64,000 bases of DNA. Source: Deltaproteobacteria bacterium (GTDB taxonomy: Bacteria > Bdellovibrionota > FAC87 > UBA2466). Both the position numbers and the translations under genes were made by a program. This document shows, one piece after another, positions 7,850 through 17,574 of the stretch. The notes under the pieces were generated by a model. That model was not told the DNA's origin, did no database searches, and saw only the letters and a program-made list of their open reading frames with translations. The first letter of the stretch is position 1. Every line of letters starts with the position of its first letter. Where the stretch lies: NCBI GenBank assembly GCA_016196825.1, contig JACPWY010000013.1:17484-81483 (forward strand), read 5' to 3'.

Positions 7850-8034
7850 ATGACAAATACCTTCTCAACGTGATCTCGTCTGTGAGTCAGAAGCAGGCCT
7901 TCTTTGGCAGTTGGATTTTGATCGTCGCAGGGTTTGTATGGGTGATGTATCGGCACTACCAACGCCAGACTCGACGGAACTTCAAAAATGAGGAGAGGCC
8001 GTCAAGAACCACAAATCTGCGTCCAAAAGACTAG
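7846..8034 (+). CDS. Small single-pass membrane protein
   Basis: A 62-residue protein from GTG 7846, which overlaps the stop codon of the previous gene (GTGA). It has one membrane helix (FFGSWILIVAGFVWVMY) and a basic tail. Unknown function; it closes the pilin-like operon. Starts further upstream in the frame are possible but would overlap the previous gene extensively. Confidence 0.45.
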   Translation: MNDKYLLNVISSVSQKQAFFGSWILIVAGFVWVMYRHYQRQTRRNFKNEERPSRTTNLRPKD

Positions 8035-8356
8035 GGCGCAATGAATGTTTGTAGCCCCAACCGCTGAGAATCCAGGAGACGGCGGCTCGAATCAGTGACC
8101 GGGCCCAAAGGACCCGGTATGAATTCGGCCCCTCAAAGGGGCCCAAAATCTCTTCTGTTTTCTGCCTATGCGTAGACATGAACGTGAACATACCCGTATG
8201 CGTGAACGTGCCGCGGACGCATAGGTGAACGTTCAAGTTCACGCATACGTCTATGAAAATACCCGCGTCGCTCGCACCCAACCCCACCTCGGCGGGACGG
8301 TCAAACCTCTGGGAGTCGCGGGGCCATAGGCCCCGGTTTACCTATGGGCAATTATT
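8035..8356 (+). other. Gene-free, hairpin-rich gap between convergent genes
   Basis: About 320 bp with no plausible gene. It holds several short perfect hairpins: ACCGGG (8098-8103) with CCCGGT (8113-8118), GGCCCC (8127-8132) with GGGGCC (8138-8143), and CGGGGCC (8319-8325) with GGCCCCG (8329-8335). None is followed by a clear T run, so they are at best weak terminators for the two convergent operons. The larger repeat structure at 8165-8249 is listed separately. Confidence 0.55.
8165..8249. repeat. Interleaved inverted repeats (pseudoknot-like topology)
   Basis: Two perfect inverted repeats are interleaved: CCTATGCGT (8165-8173) with ACGCATAGG (8217-8225), and CGTATGCGTGAAC (8195-8207) with GTTCACGCATACG (8237-8249). 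They share the hexamer ATGCGT/ACGCAT, so nested pairing is also possible. TGAACGTG also occurs twice (8179-8186 partly, 8203-8210) and GAACGTTC is a palindrome at 8227-8234. Confidence 0.7.
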
Positions 8357-8704
8357 TCAGGCGTCTTGGTCGTCGTCGGTGTCGACATCGATACTTTGGG
8401 TGACCTCGGTGTCATCGCCGTCATCGTCAGAGGCAGCTGACTCGAGCGCATCCTCGACCACCACATCGGCTTCGTCATCGAAAGGGTCCTTCACTGGAGC
8501 GGCCTTTTTGGGCTCGGCGATTCGTTTGTGAGTCGGCTGCGCTTTGGGATCAATGATCCTATTGCACTTCGGGCAGTTGATCTCCTCTTTCCCAAAGTCA
8601 TAAAACTTCACATTGCAATGGGAGCAGTAGCGCTTGGTGCCAAGATTGACGCTGGTCTGGGCCTTAGCAGGTGCCTTTCGCATCGATGATGTCCTTTTAC
8701 TCAT
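8357..8704 (-). CDS. FYDLN-acid domain zinc-ribbon protein
   Basis: A small protein with an N-terminal zinc ribbon, GTKRYCSHCNVKFYDFGKEE followed by CPKC, the FYDLN-type signature of TIGR02300, and a long acidic C-terminal tail (many Asp and Glu). The family occurs in alphaproteobacteria and Bdellovibrio relatives; its function is not known. I chose ATG 8704, which places the zinc ribbon about 23 residues in; a TTG at 8746 would make it abut the upstream kinase gene. It is the last gene of the clpB-htrA-kinase run. Confidence 0.82.
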   Translation of the reverse strand: MSKRTSSMRKAPAKAQTSVNLGTKRYCSHCNVKFYDFGKEEINCPKCNRIIDPKAQPTHKRIAEPKKAAPVKDPFDDEADVVVEDALESAASDDDGDDTEVTQSIDVDTDDDQDA

Positions 8705-8749
8705 AAAATCGGGGAACTGAGTAACCTCTACAGTATTTGGAGTCAAGCC

Positions 8750-9667
8750 TCATTCGACGTGAAAACGGGTCAGATCAACGAAACGGTCGTAGCGACCTTG
8801 TATCTGATCCTTCTTCACGTTTACGAGTTCGGCAAACCCAAAGTCCTGTACAGTGTGGGAGGCCATTACGCAACCGTAGATAACCGCTTTTCTCAATTCG
8901 TAGCGGGAGAGCGAATAATGGCCGGCCGAAGCGAGGTAACCCATAAAGCCTCCCGCGAAGCTGTCGCCAGCGCCCGTGGGGTCTTTCACCTCGGCTAGCG
9001 GGAGCCCAGGAGCCGAAAAGGGCTCGCCGTGATCGAAAAGAACAGCTCCGTATTCACCCCGTTTCACCACGAGAATCTGTGGACCCCAGCTGCGGACGGC
9101 TTTGGCCGCTTGGACAAGATTGTACACTTGAGTGAGCTGCCGAACCTCCGCTTCATTGATAATGAGAGCGTGGCACTTGGAGATCGCCTCAATAAGGGCG
9201 TCGCGAGAGTTCTCGATCCAGAGGTTCATTGTGTCGATGGCGATGAATTTGGGCCTCTTGATCTGGGACAAGAGTTTCATCTGAAGTGCCGGTGTACTGT
9301 TGCCCAGGAAAACGAACTCAGAGTCTTGAAAATGGGCGGGGACATTGGCTTCAAATTTTTCCAGAACATTAAGGCAGGTTTCGAGCGTGTGGGCCGTGTT
9401 CATGTCGTAGCTGTAGCGACCAGCCCAGTGGAAGGTTTTGCCCTGTTCCAGTTTCACACCGCTGATGTCTACCCCACGGTTTTGGAGAAGCTCAAGGTGC
9501 TCCTTCGGGTAATCCTCGCCCACGATGCTCACGCAGCGGACGGATGTGAAGTAGCTGGCCGCCAGTGAAAAATAATTGGCCGATCCGCCCAGAACCTTTC
9601 CGGCCTTTCCAAAGGGGGTCTCGATCGAGTCAAAGGCCATGGAGCCGATGCAAACGATGGGTGCCAT
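8750..9667 (-). CDS. PfkB-family carbohydrate kinase
   Basis: A 305-residue kinase of the PfkB/ribokinase fold. GGSANYFSLAAS near the N-terminus is the substrate-binding glycine motif, and DPTGAGDSFAGGFMG holds the catalytic Asp and anion hole (PfkB signature 2). The exact sugar or nucleoside substrate cannot be told from sequence. The gene begins 11 bp after htrA in the same direction and is likely co-transcribed. Confidence 0.85.
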   Translation of the reverse strand: MAPIVCIGSMAFDSIETPFGKAGKVLGGSANYFSLAASYFTSVRCVSIVGEDYPKEHLELLQNRGVDISGVKLEQGKTFHWAGRYSYDMNTAHTLETCLNVLEKFEANVPAHFQDSEFVFLGNSTPALQMKLLSQIKRPKFIAIDTMNLWIENSRDALIEAISKCHALIINEAEVRQLTQVYNLVQAAKAVRSWGPQILVVKRGEYGAVLFDHGEPFSAPGLPLAEVKDPTGAGDSFAGGFMGYLASAGHYSLSRYELRKAVIYGCVMASHTVQDFGFAELVNVKKDQIQGRYDRFVDLTRFHVE

Positions 9668-9678
9668 TGTTCTCCTCG

Positions 9679-11247
9679 CTATTCGGGCAGAACGAACTGG
9701 TAAAAAAGTGTGCGTCCGCGCCTTTTGACCTCAAGGTAAAGGCGTTTCGAGGAATCGACAATCTTTTTATAGGCTTCCAGGGTCTTCACCTCTTTGCGGT
9801 TCACCCGAACGAGTATGTCGCCCTGTTCCAAGCCCACCTGATCGGCCATGGACCCGGGTTGAATCGCTTCAACTGTGAGGCCCTCTTTCCCTTTGGAAAG
9901 AACGAGCCCGATCTTATCCGGGGCCGCACTTTCCTCCTTCGCGGCCTTCCCCTGCGGTTCACCTTCGGGAATGTTGCCAATCTTTACCGTAACCGTGCGG
10001 GCCTTTTTGTCGGTGTACGAAACCACCTTCAGTTTCACCGATTCACCTGGCTTGAAGCCACTGATGATCTTCTGGAGTTGTGCAGTCTCCTTCACGGCCT
10101 TGCCATCCACCTCAACGATCACATCGCCGGCCTTGAGCCCTGCCACGGCAGCTGGACTTTCCTCGATGACTTCGTGAATGCCTACGCCCTCCTTGAGGTC
10201 GAGCTCCTTGGCGAGCTCCTTATCAAGAGGCTGAATGAAGACGCCCAACCAGCCGCGGACAATCTTTCCATCGCTGATGAGCTTAGTGGAAATGTCTTTC
10301 GCGGTGTTGCTAGGGATCGCAAACCCAATCCCCATGTAACCACCCGAACGGGTGTAAATGGCGGTGTTCACGCCCATCACGCGCCCCTCAAGCGTCACGA
10401 GTGGTCCGCCCGAGTTGCCGGGGTTGATGGCAGCGTCGGTCTGGATGAGATCGCCGCCGTACTCCGCGCCCGTCAAATTCAGCGAGTTGCGCCCCTTGGC
10501 CGAGACGATACCAACTGTAACACTCTGGCTCAGCGCAAACGGGCTTCCAATGGCAATGGCCCAATCTCCCACTTCCACAGAGTCGGAATCGGCCCATTCG
10601 ACAGACGGTAGGTCCTTGTCGGTGGTCACCTTGAGGACCGCCAGATCGGTCTTGGGATCGGTGCCGACGACCTTGGCTTTGAGTTCCGTTTTGTCGTCGG
10701 CGAGGATCACGAGGATCTCGGACGCATCGTCAACTACGTGGTTGTTGGTGACGATATGGCCCTTCTTGTCGATGATGATGCCCGAGCCGAGACTGGTTTG
10801 TGGCGCCTGTTCCTGAGGCATGTTGAAGGGCATGCCGAAGCGTTCAAAGAAATCGAAAAAGGGATCTCCGCCACCGTGGAACTGATCCTCGTCTTGGGGA
10901 GGGGCCTGTGGCTGCCCACGCTTGGGTTTTCTGCCGCGCAGAGCTCCCTTGGGTTGTTGGGCCTTTACGCCCTTTGTGGCCTTGATATTCACAACCGCAG
11001 GGCCGACGAGCTTAGCGACGGCCCGAAAACCTTCCGAACTTTTCTTGAGTTGCTGGAGGCTGCTGTCACTCAGGAGCGGTGGCTTGTTGTCGGCCACGGC
11101 CGGATTGTCGAGCTGATGATTTTTCGTGAAAAGCTGAATTCCGGCGTAGACGCCGACCGAAAGGATCACGGCCGAAAGAGAGGCGAGGCCGTAGGCCATA
11201 GTCTTCTTAATCCGTTTCTTGAAATTCGTCTCAAGCGGAGATTCCAT
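9679..11247 (-). CDS. Periplasmic serine protease/chaperone, DegP/HtrA family
   Basis: About 522 residues: a membrane or signal segment (residues about 17-36), a Pro/Lys-rich linker, a trypsin-like domain and two PDZ domains. The catalytic triad is visible: His in TNNHVVDDA, Asp in DPKTDLAVLK, Ser in NPGNSGGPLVT. The Q-linker and two PDZ domains match DegP/DegQ-type quality control of the periplasm. ATG 11247 is preferred over GTG 11262, because TGAGGGTG lies just upstream. That ribosome binding site lies inside the outer arm of a palindromic element. Confidence 0.92.
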   Translation of the reverse strand: MESPLETNFKKRIKKTMAYGLASLSAVILSVGVYAGIQLFTKNHQLDNPAVADNKPPLLSDSSLQQLKKSSEGFRAVAKLVGPAVVNIKATKGVKAQQPKGALRGRKPKRGQPQAPPQDEDQFHGGGDPFFDFFERFGMPFNMPQEQAPQTSLGSGIIIDKKGHIVTNNHVVDDASEILVILADDKTELKAKVVGTDPKTDLAVLKVTTDKDLPSVEWADSDSVEVGDWAIAIGSPFALSQSVTVGIVSAKGRNSLNLTGAEYGGDLIQTDAAINPGNSGGPLVTLEGRVMGVNTAIYTRSGGYMGIGFAIPSNTAKDISTKLISDGKIVRGWLGVFIQPLDKELAKELDLKEGVGIHEVIEESPAAVAGLKAGDVIVEVDGKAVKETAQLQKIISGFKPGESVKLKVVSYTDKKARTVTVKIGNIPEGEPQGKAAKEESAAPDKIGLVLSKGKEGLTVEAIQPGSMADQVGLEQGDILVRVNRKEVKTLEAYKKIVDSSKRLYLEVKRRGRTLFYQFVLPE

Positions 11248-11250
11248 ATC

Positions 11251-11431
11251 AAACACCCTCACATTGAAAAAAAGCCATTATGACCGTTTGCAACGCCAGT
11301 TGAGCTTCGTCCTCCGCAGTCGGCGTCCTCGACGGGCCTTCAGGTCCGCCTGCGGGGTCTCCTTTGTGCGTCCTCGTCATCTGGCGTTTCGATGTGGTCA
11401 TAAGTGTCTCTTTTTCAATGTGAGGGTGTTT
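11251..11431. repeat. Palindromic repeat element, copy 1 (between clpB and htrA)
   Basis: A 181-bp imperfect palindrome. Perfect outer arms of 21 bp (11251-11271 and 11411-11431), inner arms TATGACC/GGTCATA (11279-11285, 11396-11402) and AACGCCAG/CTGGCGTT (11292-11299, 11381-11388), and a core at about 11305-11376 shared with the elements at 42563 and 58958 (for example TCGTCCTCCGC and GTGCGTCCTCG). The core itself contains a hairpin around 11331-11348. The element fills the whole gap between the clpB stop codon and the htrA ribosome binding site. Confidence 0.85.
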
Positions 11432-14021
11432 ACTTCGCTACCTTTTGTTTGAGGGATTGTGTGACCTTCGAGAAACCGATGCCGCCGTTTTCGGCGGAGA
11501 ACTGGATGGTGTCGCCATCTTTGAACTCGCCTTCCAGTAGCTTTTGAGCCAAAGGATTCAAAATTTTCTCGGTGATCAATCTCTTGAGCGGGCGCGCTCC
11601 GAACACCGGATCGTACCCTCGTTTCCCGAGCCATTGTGTGGCTTCGGCGGTGACAACCATACTGAGATTTTTTCCCCCAAGCAACTGTTTTACCCCCTCG
11701 AGCTGGATGTCCACGATGTGGGTGAGCTGCTCCTCCGAAAGTGGGCTAAAGATAATAATGTCGTCGAGTCGGTTCAGGAGCTCGGGCCGAAAGTGGCCGC
11801 GGACCTCGGTCATTACGCGCTCTTTCATGTCGGCGCCACCCTCTTGGATAAACTGCGTGCCGAGATTGCTCGTGAGAATGATGATGGTGTTTTTGAAATC
11901 GACCTGCGTTCCCTGGCCCGAGGTCAGAATCCCATCGTCGAGGACCTGGAGTAAAATGTTGAAGACATCGTGGTGGGCCTTCTCTACCTCGTCAAATAGC
12001 ACGACGGAGTAGGGGCGTCGTCGCACCGCCTCGGTGAGGGCGCCGCCCTCCTCGTAGCCTACGTAGCCAGGCGGAGCGCCAATGAGGCGTGAAACCGAGT
12101 GCTTTTCCATGAACTCGCTCATGTCGATGCGGACGATATTGGTTTCGTCATCAAAAAGAAACTCCGCAAGAGCCTTCGCGGTTTCGGTCTTTCCAACGCC
12201 TGTGGGACCCAGAAAAAGAAAACTTCCCATCGGGCGTTTCGGATCATTCAAGCCCGCACTGCTGCGCCTCACAGCGTTGCCGATAGCCGTGATAGCCTCG
12301 TTCTGGCCGACCACTCGGCTGTGGAGTTCATCCTCGATCCTTAAAAGCTTTTGCTTTTCAGACTCCAGCATCTTGGAGACTGGGATGCCGGTCCATTTGG
12401 CAACGACTTCCGCGATATCCTCTTCATCCACCTCCTGCTTGAGCCACTTGTGCGGCTGACCCTTGCCGCTTTCCACTGCGGCGAGATTCTTTTCAAACTG
12501 GGCGAGTTTGCCATACTTCAGCTCGGCGGCCTTTTCGAGATCACCGCTGCGTTCGGCCTTTTCGGCCTGAACCCGGGTCTGCTCTATTTGTTCCTTCAGG
12601 TGCGATACGTTTCCTATCGCTGATTTCTCAGCCTGCCATTCCTTCTTCATTGCGGTGGACTTATCTTTAAGCTCTTTCACCTCCGCTTCGATAGCCTTCG
12701 TACGCTGGAGGCTCGCGGCGTCCTTCTCCTTCTTGAGCGCTTGAAGCTCAACGGCGAGCTGAATCTGTTTTCTCTCAAGCTCATCGATAGGGGTGGGCAG
12801 GGAATCGATCTCAATCCTCAGTTTGGAGGCCGCTTCGTCGATGAGGTCGATGGCCTTGTCGGGCAGCTGGCGGTTGGTGATGTAACGGTTTGAGAGTTTT
12901 GCCGCCGCGATGATGGCGGAATCTTGAATGCGCACGCCGTGGTGGACCTCATATTTTTCTTTCAGCCCACGGAGGATGGAAACGGTGTTCTCAACCGAGG
13001 GCTCTCCCACGTAGACCTGTTGAAATCTGCGCTCGAGTGCCGAATCCTTTTCGATATGCATGCGATACTCATCGAGCGTGGTCGCTCCGATACAGCGGAG
13101 CTCTCCCCGGGCCAGAGACGGTTTCAGCATATTGGAGGCATCGAGGCTGCCTTCGCCCTTTCCTGCGCCTACCATTGTGTGCAACTCATCGATGAATAAG
13201 ACGATACTGCCCTGGGCAGCTGTGACTTCTTTGAGTACGGCTTTGAGTCTATCTTCGAATTCACCACGGTACTTGGCGCCCGCGACCAATGAGCCTAGGT
13301 CGAGCGAGAGAAGGCGTTTGTTCTTAAGACTTTCGGGCACATCGCCGGCGATGATTCGCTGGGCGAGCCCTTCGACGATGGCCGTTTTGCCCACACCAGG
13401 GTCGCCAATCAGCACGGGATTATTTTTGGTGCGACGCGATAAAACCTGGATGACCCGGCGGATTTCGGTGTCCCTGCCGATGACGGGGTCGAGCCGGCCA
13501 TTGGAGGCCGCCTTCGTGAGGTCGCGCGTGTAGCGGTCGAGGGAGTTGAATTTCTCCTCGGGGGTTTGGTCGGTCACCCGTTGAGATCCGCGCAGTTTGG
13601 CCAGGGCTTCGAGAAACGCATTCTTAGTCAGGCGGTGCGCCTTGAAGAGATCAGCGACGTTGCCGTCCTTCATCGTGTAGTAAGCGAGCCAAAGGTGCTC
13701 GGTGCTGATGAAATCGTCTTTGAGGGCCTTCGATTCCACTTCCGCCTGAATGAGAAGTTTATTGAGGGATTGAGAGAGGTAACACTGAATCTCTCCCTGA
13801 ACTTGGGGGCGGGATTCTACGAGGTGCTCGGCCTCTTTCAGGATCGCGCGCGGTGAGGCGCCCGATCGCTCTAGACAGTGAGGAATGAGGCTTTCGCTCT
13901 GCTTTAACAGCGTGACGATAAGATGCTCTGGCTCTACACTCTGATGGTTGCTCTTGACGGCGAGCGCTTGTGCGTCGACGACCGCTTCCTGGGCCTTCAC
14001 AGTGAATTGATTGAGGTTCAT
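11430..14021 (-). CDS. clpB: ATP-dependent disaggregase ClpB
   Basis: An 863-residue Hsp100 protein of standard ClpB length. N-domain begins [14 protein letters not shown]; first AAA+ module has Walker [15 protein letters not shown]; a coiled-coil middle domain (about residues 410-525) marks ClpB rather than ClpA or ClpC; second AAA+ module has [14 protein letters not shown]. It resolubilises aggregates with DnaK. Its stop codon overlaps palindromic element 1, and htrA follows. Only 11 bp separate its start from that of the divergent ABC gene, and there is no clear ribosome binding site; CATACT lies 6 nt before the ATG. Confidence 0.95.
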   Translation of the reverse strand: MNLNQFTVKAQEAVVDAQALAVKSNHQSVEPEHLIVTLLKQSESLIPHCLERSGASPRAILKEAEHLVESRPQVQGEIQCYLSQSLNKLLIQAEVESKALKDDFISTEHLWLAYYTMKDGNVADLFKAHRLTKNAFLEALAKLRGSQRVTDQTPEEKFNSLDRYTRDLTKAASNGRLDPVIGRDTEIRRVIQVLSRRTKNNPVLIGDPGVGKTAIVEGLAQRIIAGDVPESLKNKRLLSLDLGSLVAGAKYRGEFEDRLKAVLKEVTAAQGSIVLFIDELHTMVGAGKGEGSLDASNMLKPSLARGELRCIGATTLDEYRMHIEKDSALERRFQQVYVGEPSVENTVSILRGLKEKYEVHHGVRIQDSAIIAAAKLSNRYITNRQLPDKAIDLIDEAASKLRIEIDSLPTPIDELERKQIQLAVELQALKKEKDAASLQRTKAIEAEVKELKDKSTAMKKEWQAEKSAIGNVSHLKEQIEQTRVQAEKAERSGDLEKAAELKYGKLAQFEKNLAAVESGKGQPHKWLKQEVDEEDIAEVVAKWTGIPVSKMLESEKQKLLRIEDELHSRVVGQNEAITAIGNAVRRSSAGLNDPKRPMGSFLFLGPTGVGKTETAKALAEFLFDDETNIVRIDMSEFMEKHSVSRLIGAPPGYVGYEEGGALTEAVRRRPYSVVLFDEVEKAHHDVFNILLQVLDDGILTSGQGTQVDFKNTIIILTSNLGTQFIQEGGADMKERVMTEVRGHFRPELLNRLDDIIIFSPLSEEQLTHIVDIQLEGVKQLLGGKNLSMVVTAEATQWLGKRGYDPVFGARPLKRLITEKILNPLAQKLLEGEFKDGDTIQFSAENGGIGFSKVTQSLKQKVAK

Positions 14022-14032
14022 AGGCCAAGTAT

Positions 14033-15817
14033 GTGTCTCAATTGGAGAAAGTCAAAAAGTTGGGTTTGTTTGGGAAATTGAAGACTTACCCGTTCTGGGA
14101 GCTGGTGAAGCGGCACCGGCGGCAGTACGTCCTGGGGCTGGTTACCCTCATTTTGGTTGATGTTATTAACGTGGTTTTGCCGCTGCTCATTCGAAGCGGT
14201 CTCGATGCAATTCCGACCCGCCAGATGAACATCGTTTGGGCGAGCGCGGCCGGAATCTTGTTGCTCATGAGCGGGCAGTCGATTGGACGGTTTATGTGGC
14301 GCGTTTACTTGATGGGCGCGTCGAATGAGATCGCACGCGACTTAAGGCGCGATCTGTACAGCCATCTCCAGAGGATGCCGCTCAAGTACTACCAAAGCGT
14401 AAAGACCGGCGACCTGATGTCTCGCGCGACCAACGATGTGGAAGCCGTAAGGATGGCCGTGGGGCCCGGTATCTTGGTGGCCTTGGACGCCGTGATCATG
14501 TTTGTGTTGATCATTCCCGTGATGATCGTGCTCTCGCCCCGGCTTACGCTCTACGCGTTTGCCTTTTATCCGATAGCGCCTTTTCTCACGAGGTGGCTCG
14601 GAGGGAAGATCGAGGTCCTCTTTGACACTCTCCAAACCAAGCTCTCTAGTCTCTCAAGCTATGCGCAGGAATCGTTCGGCGCCATTCGTTTGATCAAGTC
14701 GCTGGTGCTCGAGAGCACGGCGGCTCGTCGCTTTTCGGAGTTGTCTGAGACTTACGCGATCACAGGAGAACGGTTGGCGAGGTATGAGGCGATCTTTTCC
14801 CCAGCATTGGGGCTTATGACCAACATGGGCACCTTCTTGATTCTTTTGATGGGCGGGAAATCGGTGGTCGAGGGCGCGCTGACTTTAGGGACCTTTGTGG
14901 CCTTCCAGCGTTTTGTGGTCCAGTTGTCCTGGCCCATGGAGGCAATCGGTTGGGCGACGACGATGCATCAGGAAGGGAAGGCGGCGCTTTCGAGGCTCAG
15001 GAGCGTGATGGATATTGCGCCGGTGACTGACTCTCAGGTGAAACGGATGGGCCGCGGTGACCACGATCTCCTTGTTGAAAAACTAAAATTTGGCTATGGC
15101 GGGCAGTTTGATCTTGAGCTTCAGGGCCTGAGGGCTGCCGGGGGGAAGAAGATCGGGATCGTCGGGCCTGTGGGTTCGGGTAAGACAACGTTGTTTAATC
15201 TTCTGTTGAGACTCTATGAGCCGCCCCCAGGCGCCGTCTTTGTCGGCGGCGAGGATGTCATTCATATTCCTCGGGCCGAGTTGCGCGGGGTTATCGCGAG
15301 CGTGGAACAGCAAGTCTTTCTATTCAGCGAGACGATTGAGTCGAACGTAAGTATGGGGATGGCGAGTGCCCCGTCGACGGAAGTGATTCGACAATTCATC
15401 CAGTCTGCGGGGGTGTGGGATGAGGTTGTGGGCCTTAACGACGGGGTCTCGAGTGTCTTGGGTGAGCGTGGGGTGAATCTTTCCGGCGGGCAAAAGAGTC
15501 GATTGGCCCTGGCGCGTGCTCTGGTGCGACAATCGCCGATTCTGATTCTCGACGATTGTTTTAGCAGTGTGGATGTTGAGGTGGAGAGGCGAATCATCCA
15601 GAACCTCTTCCGAGTGGCGAAGAACACGACGGTTTTGATCGCGTCCCACCGTTTGAGCATTATGCCGCTTGTTGATGAGATTTGGGTATTGGATAACGGG
15701 CGCTTGAACGCGCGAGGCACTCACCGAGAGCTCCTCGAGTCGAATTCCCTTTATCAATCTCTTTGGCACCGGGCTTCATCGAGTAGTCGATGGGAGGAGA
15801 CGGGTCAGACTCTGTGA
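14033..15817 (+). CDS. ABC exporter half-transporter with degenerate ATP site
   Basis: A 594-residue protein with six membrane helices (type IV exporter fold) and an ATPase domain: Walker [12 protein letters not shown], signature [14 protein letters not shown], Walker [14 protein letters not shown]-loop ASHR. The residue after Walker B is Asp, not the catalytic Glu, while the signature is intact. This is how one partner of an asymmetric heterodimeric exporter usually looks. The next gene, overlapping, encodes the other half. The start is GTG 14033; no good ribosome binding site is seen. Substrate unknown (lipid, drug or peptide). Confidence 0.88.
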   Translation: MSQLEKVKKLGLFGKLKTYPFWELVKRHRRQYVLGLVTLILVDVINVVLPLLIRSGLDAIPTRQMNIVWASAAGILLLMSGQSIGRFMWRVYLMGASNEIARDLRRDLYSHLQRMPLKYYQSVKTGDLMSRATNDVEAVRMAVGPGILVALDAVIMFVLIIPVMIVLSPRLTLYAFAFYPIAPFLTRWLGGKIEVLFDTLQTKLSSLSSYAQESFGAIRLIKSLVLESTAARRFSELSETYAITGERLARYEAIFSPALGLMTNMGTFLILLMGGKSVVEGALTLGTFVAFQRFVVQLSWPMEAIGWATTMHQEGKAALSRLRSVMDIAPVTDSQVKRMGRGDHDLLVEKLKFGYGGQFDLELQGLRAAGGKKIGIVGPVGSGKTTLFNLLLRLYEPPPGAVFVGGEDVIHIPRAELRGVIASVEQQVFLFSETIESNVSMGMASAPSTEVIRQFIQSAGVWDEVVGLNDGVSSVLGERGVNLSGGQKSRLALARALVRQSPILILDDCFSSVDVEVERRIIQNLFRVAKNTTVLIASHRLSIMPLVDEIWVLDNGRLNARGTHRELLESNSLYQSLWHRASSSSRWEETGQTL

Positions 15818-17574
15818 TCGAAGCGGAAACACATTCTACAGTCAGCTTGATCCGGCTGACCAAACGACTCGCGCCATCGCTCCAACAGCACCGCTGGGCG
15901 TTGGGTCTTGGTGTAATTTTGATCTTGGTGACGACGGGGCTCGAGATTCTCCTCCCTCTATGGGTTGGGTATGGCGTGGACTTTGCTGTCCAGGGAAACC
16001 GGGCGGGGCTTGTTCGGGCCGCCCAAATGTTCCTCATCATCATCTGCTCGAAGGCGCTCCTAGATTCCATTCTGGCCTATACGATTCAATCGACGGGGCA
16101 GCGACTGATGCACGCGTTGAGGGGTCAGGTGTTTGAGCACATTGTGCGTTTGCCGGTGGCCTATTTTGACAAAAATCCGACGGGCCGCCTTCTGACCCGT
16201 GTGATGAATGACATTAAGTCGCTCGGTGAGCTTTTCACGGCCTCGCTCTCGGTGTTGATCCTTGATGTGGCCGTGATTCTTGCCACGATCGTTGCAATGT
16301 TGGGCCTCGATGTGCGCTTGGGAGGAGCGATCCTCATTACCTTTCCGATTGTGGGCTGGGTCGTTGTTCATTTCGGTGAGCTACTCAATGAAGGGTATCG
16401 AAAGGTGCGGCTTGAGCTCTCCAGAATGAATGCCTTTTTGGGAGAGAACATAGCCGCGATCGCAACTATTCAAAGACTGGGGGCCGAGAAGGAGAGAGAC
16501 GAACGATTCGGTTCGATAGTGAACCTGCACTTTGGTGCGTCGATGGAATCTCTGATGGTGTTTGCGAAGGTGCAGCCCTACGCCAACATTCTCAATGGTG
16601 TGGCGATGGCGACGTTGATTGGTTTGGGAGGATACTGGGTCGTGCACGGAAGGATTACGCTGGGAGTTGTCGTGACGTTCCTGGGCTACATTCGAAATCT
16701 GTTCCAGCCCGTGCGTGATCTCGTCGAAAAATATAATAATTTTCTCTCGGCCCGAGTTTCGGCAGAGAGGATTGGTGTGATTTTAGACGAACCCGGCGAG
16801 GACTATCGGACGGGGGGAGCGTCACGCGACCCAGCGGCGGAGGCGGTGAGCTTTAGAAATGTGACGTTTACCTATCCCTCTCGCCATGCTCCCGCGATTG
16901 ACCGAATCAGTTTTTCGGTTGGGGCGGGGCAATCAGTTGCTGTCGTTGGGCCGACGGGCAGTGGGAAATCGACGCTGGTGCGGCTTATTCTCAAATTCTA
17001 CGAACCGCAGGATGGGGAGATACTCTTTTGGGGACACCCGCTGAAGGACTGGAACCGCAATGACTTGAGATCGCTCGTCGGAGTTGTCCATCAGGAGGTG
17101 TATCTAGTTGAGGGGACTCTGCGCGAGAATCTGTGCTTGGGCCAGCGGTTTGACGACGAATACCTATTGAAGTGCGCGCGCACCTGTCAGCTCTGGGAAT
17201 TCGTGAAGGAGCGCGGCGGGCTTGAGATGAAGGTCTATGAGGGTGGCACCAATTTAAGCGTGGGAGAGCGCCAGCTTGTGGCCTTCACTCGGATCTTGGT
17301 GTTTAACCCCGAGGTGGTCGTGCTCGATGAGGCTACGGCGAGTCTCGACAGGCGGCTCGAGGGGCGCCTGATGAGTGCCGTCGCCGTCGTTTTGAAGGGG
17401 CGCACGTCGATTGTGGTGGCCCACAGGCTGAGCACGATTCAATCGTGTGATCACGTGCTGGTGATGGACCGTGGTCATCTGATTCAGGCCGGGACTTACC
17501 GAGAATTAGCCGCGCGGCCGGGCCTTTTTCAGGAGTACTTGCAGTTTCATTCAGCCGAGGAGGCGATGCCATGA
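15814..17574 (+). CDS. ABC exporter half-transporter, catalytic partner
   Basis: About 586 residues with the same layout as its upstream neighbour: six membrane helices, Walker A GPTGSGKSTLVRL, Walker B EVVVLDEATASLD with the catalytic Glu, and H-loop AHRLS. Its signature motif, however, is LSVGE rather than LSGGQ. The two proteins therefore complement each other, one good and one degenerate composite ATP site. GTG 15814 overlaps the previous stop (GTGA) and is preceded by GGAGGAG; ATG 15790 is an alternative. Likely forms a heterodimer of the MdlAB/TM287-288 type. Confidence 0.88.
   Translation: MIEAETHSTVSLIRLTKRLAPSLQQHRWALGLGVILILVTTGLEILLPLWVGYGVDFAVQGNRAGLVRAAQMFLIIICSKALLDSILAYTIQSTGQRLMHALRGQVFEHIVRLPVAYFDKNPTGRLLTRVMNDIKSLGELFTASLSVLILDVAVILATIVAMLGLDVRLGGAILITFPIVGWVVVHFGELLNEGYRKVRLELSRMNAFLGENIAAIATIQRLGAEKERDERFGSIVNLHFGASMESLMVFAKVQPYANILNGVAMATLIGLGGYWVVHGRITLGVVVTFLGYIRNLFQPVRDLVEKYNNFLSARVSAERIGVILDEPGEDYRTGGASRDPAAEAVSFRNVTFTYPSRHAPAIDRISFSVGAGQSVAVVGPTGSGKSTLVRLILKFYEPQDGEILFWGHPLKDWNRNDLRSLVGVVHQEVYLVEGTLRENLCLGQRFDDEYLLKCARTCQLWEFVKERGGLEMKVYEGGTNLSVGERQLVAFTRILVFNPEVVVLDEATASLDRRLEGRLMSAVAVVLKGRTSIVVAHRLSTIQSCDHVLVMDRGHLIQAGTYRELAARPGLFQEYLQFHSAEEAMP

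Noticed and set aside
9565..10611. A 348-codon plus-strand frame opposite htrA
   Set aside because: No ribosome binding site and no family; htrA on the other strand carries the full catalytic triad and PDZ domains.
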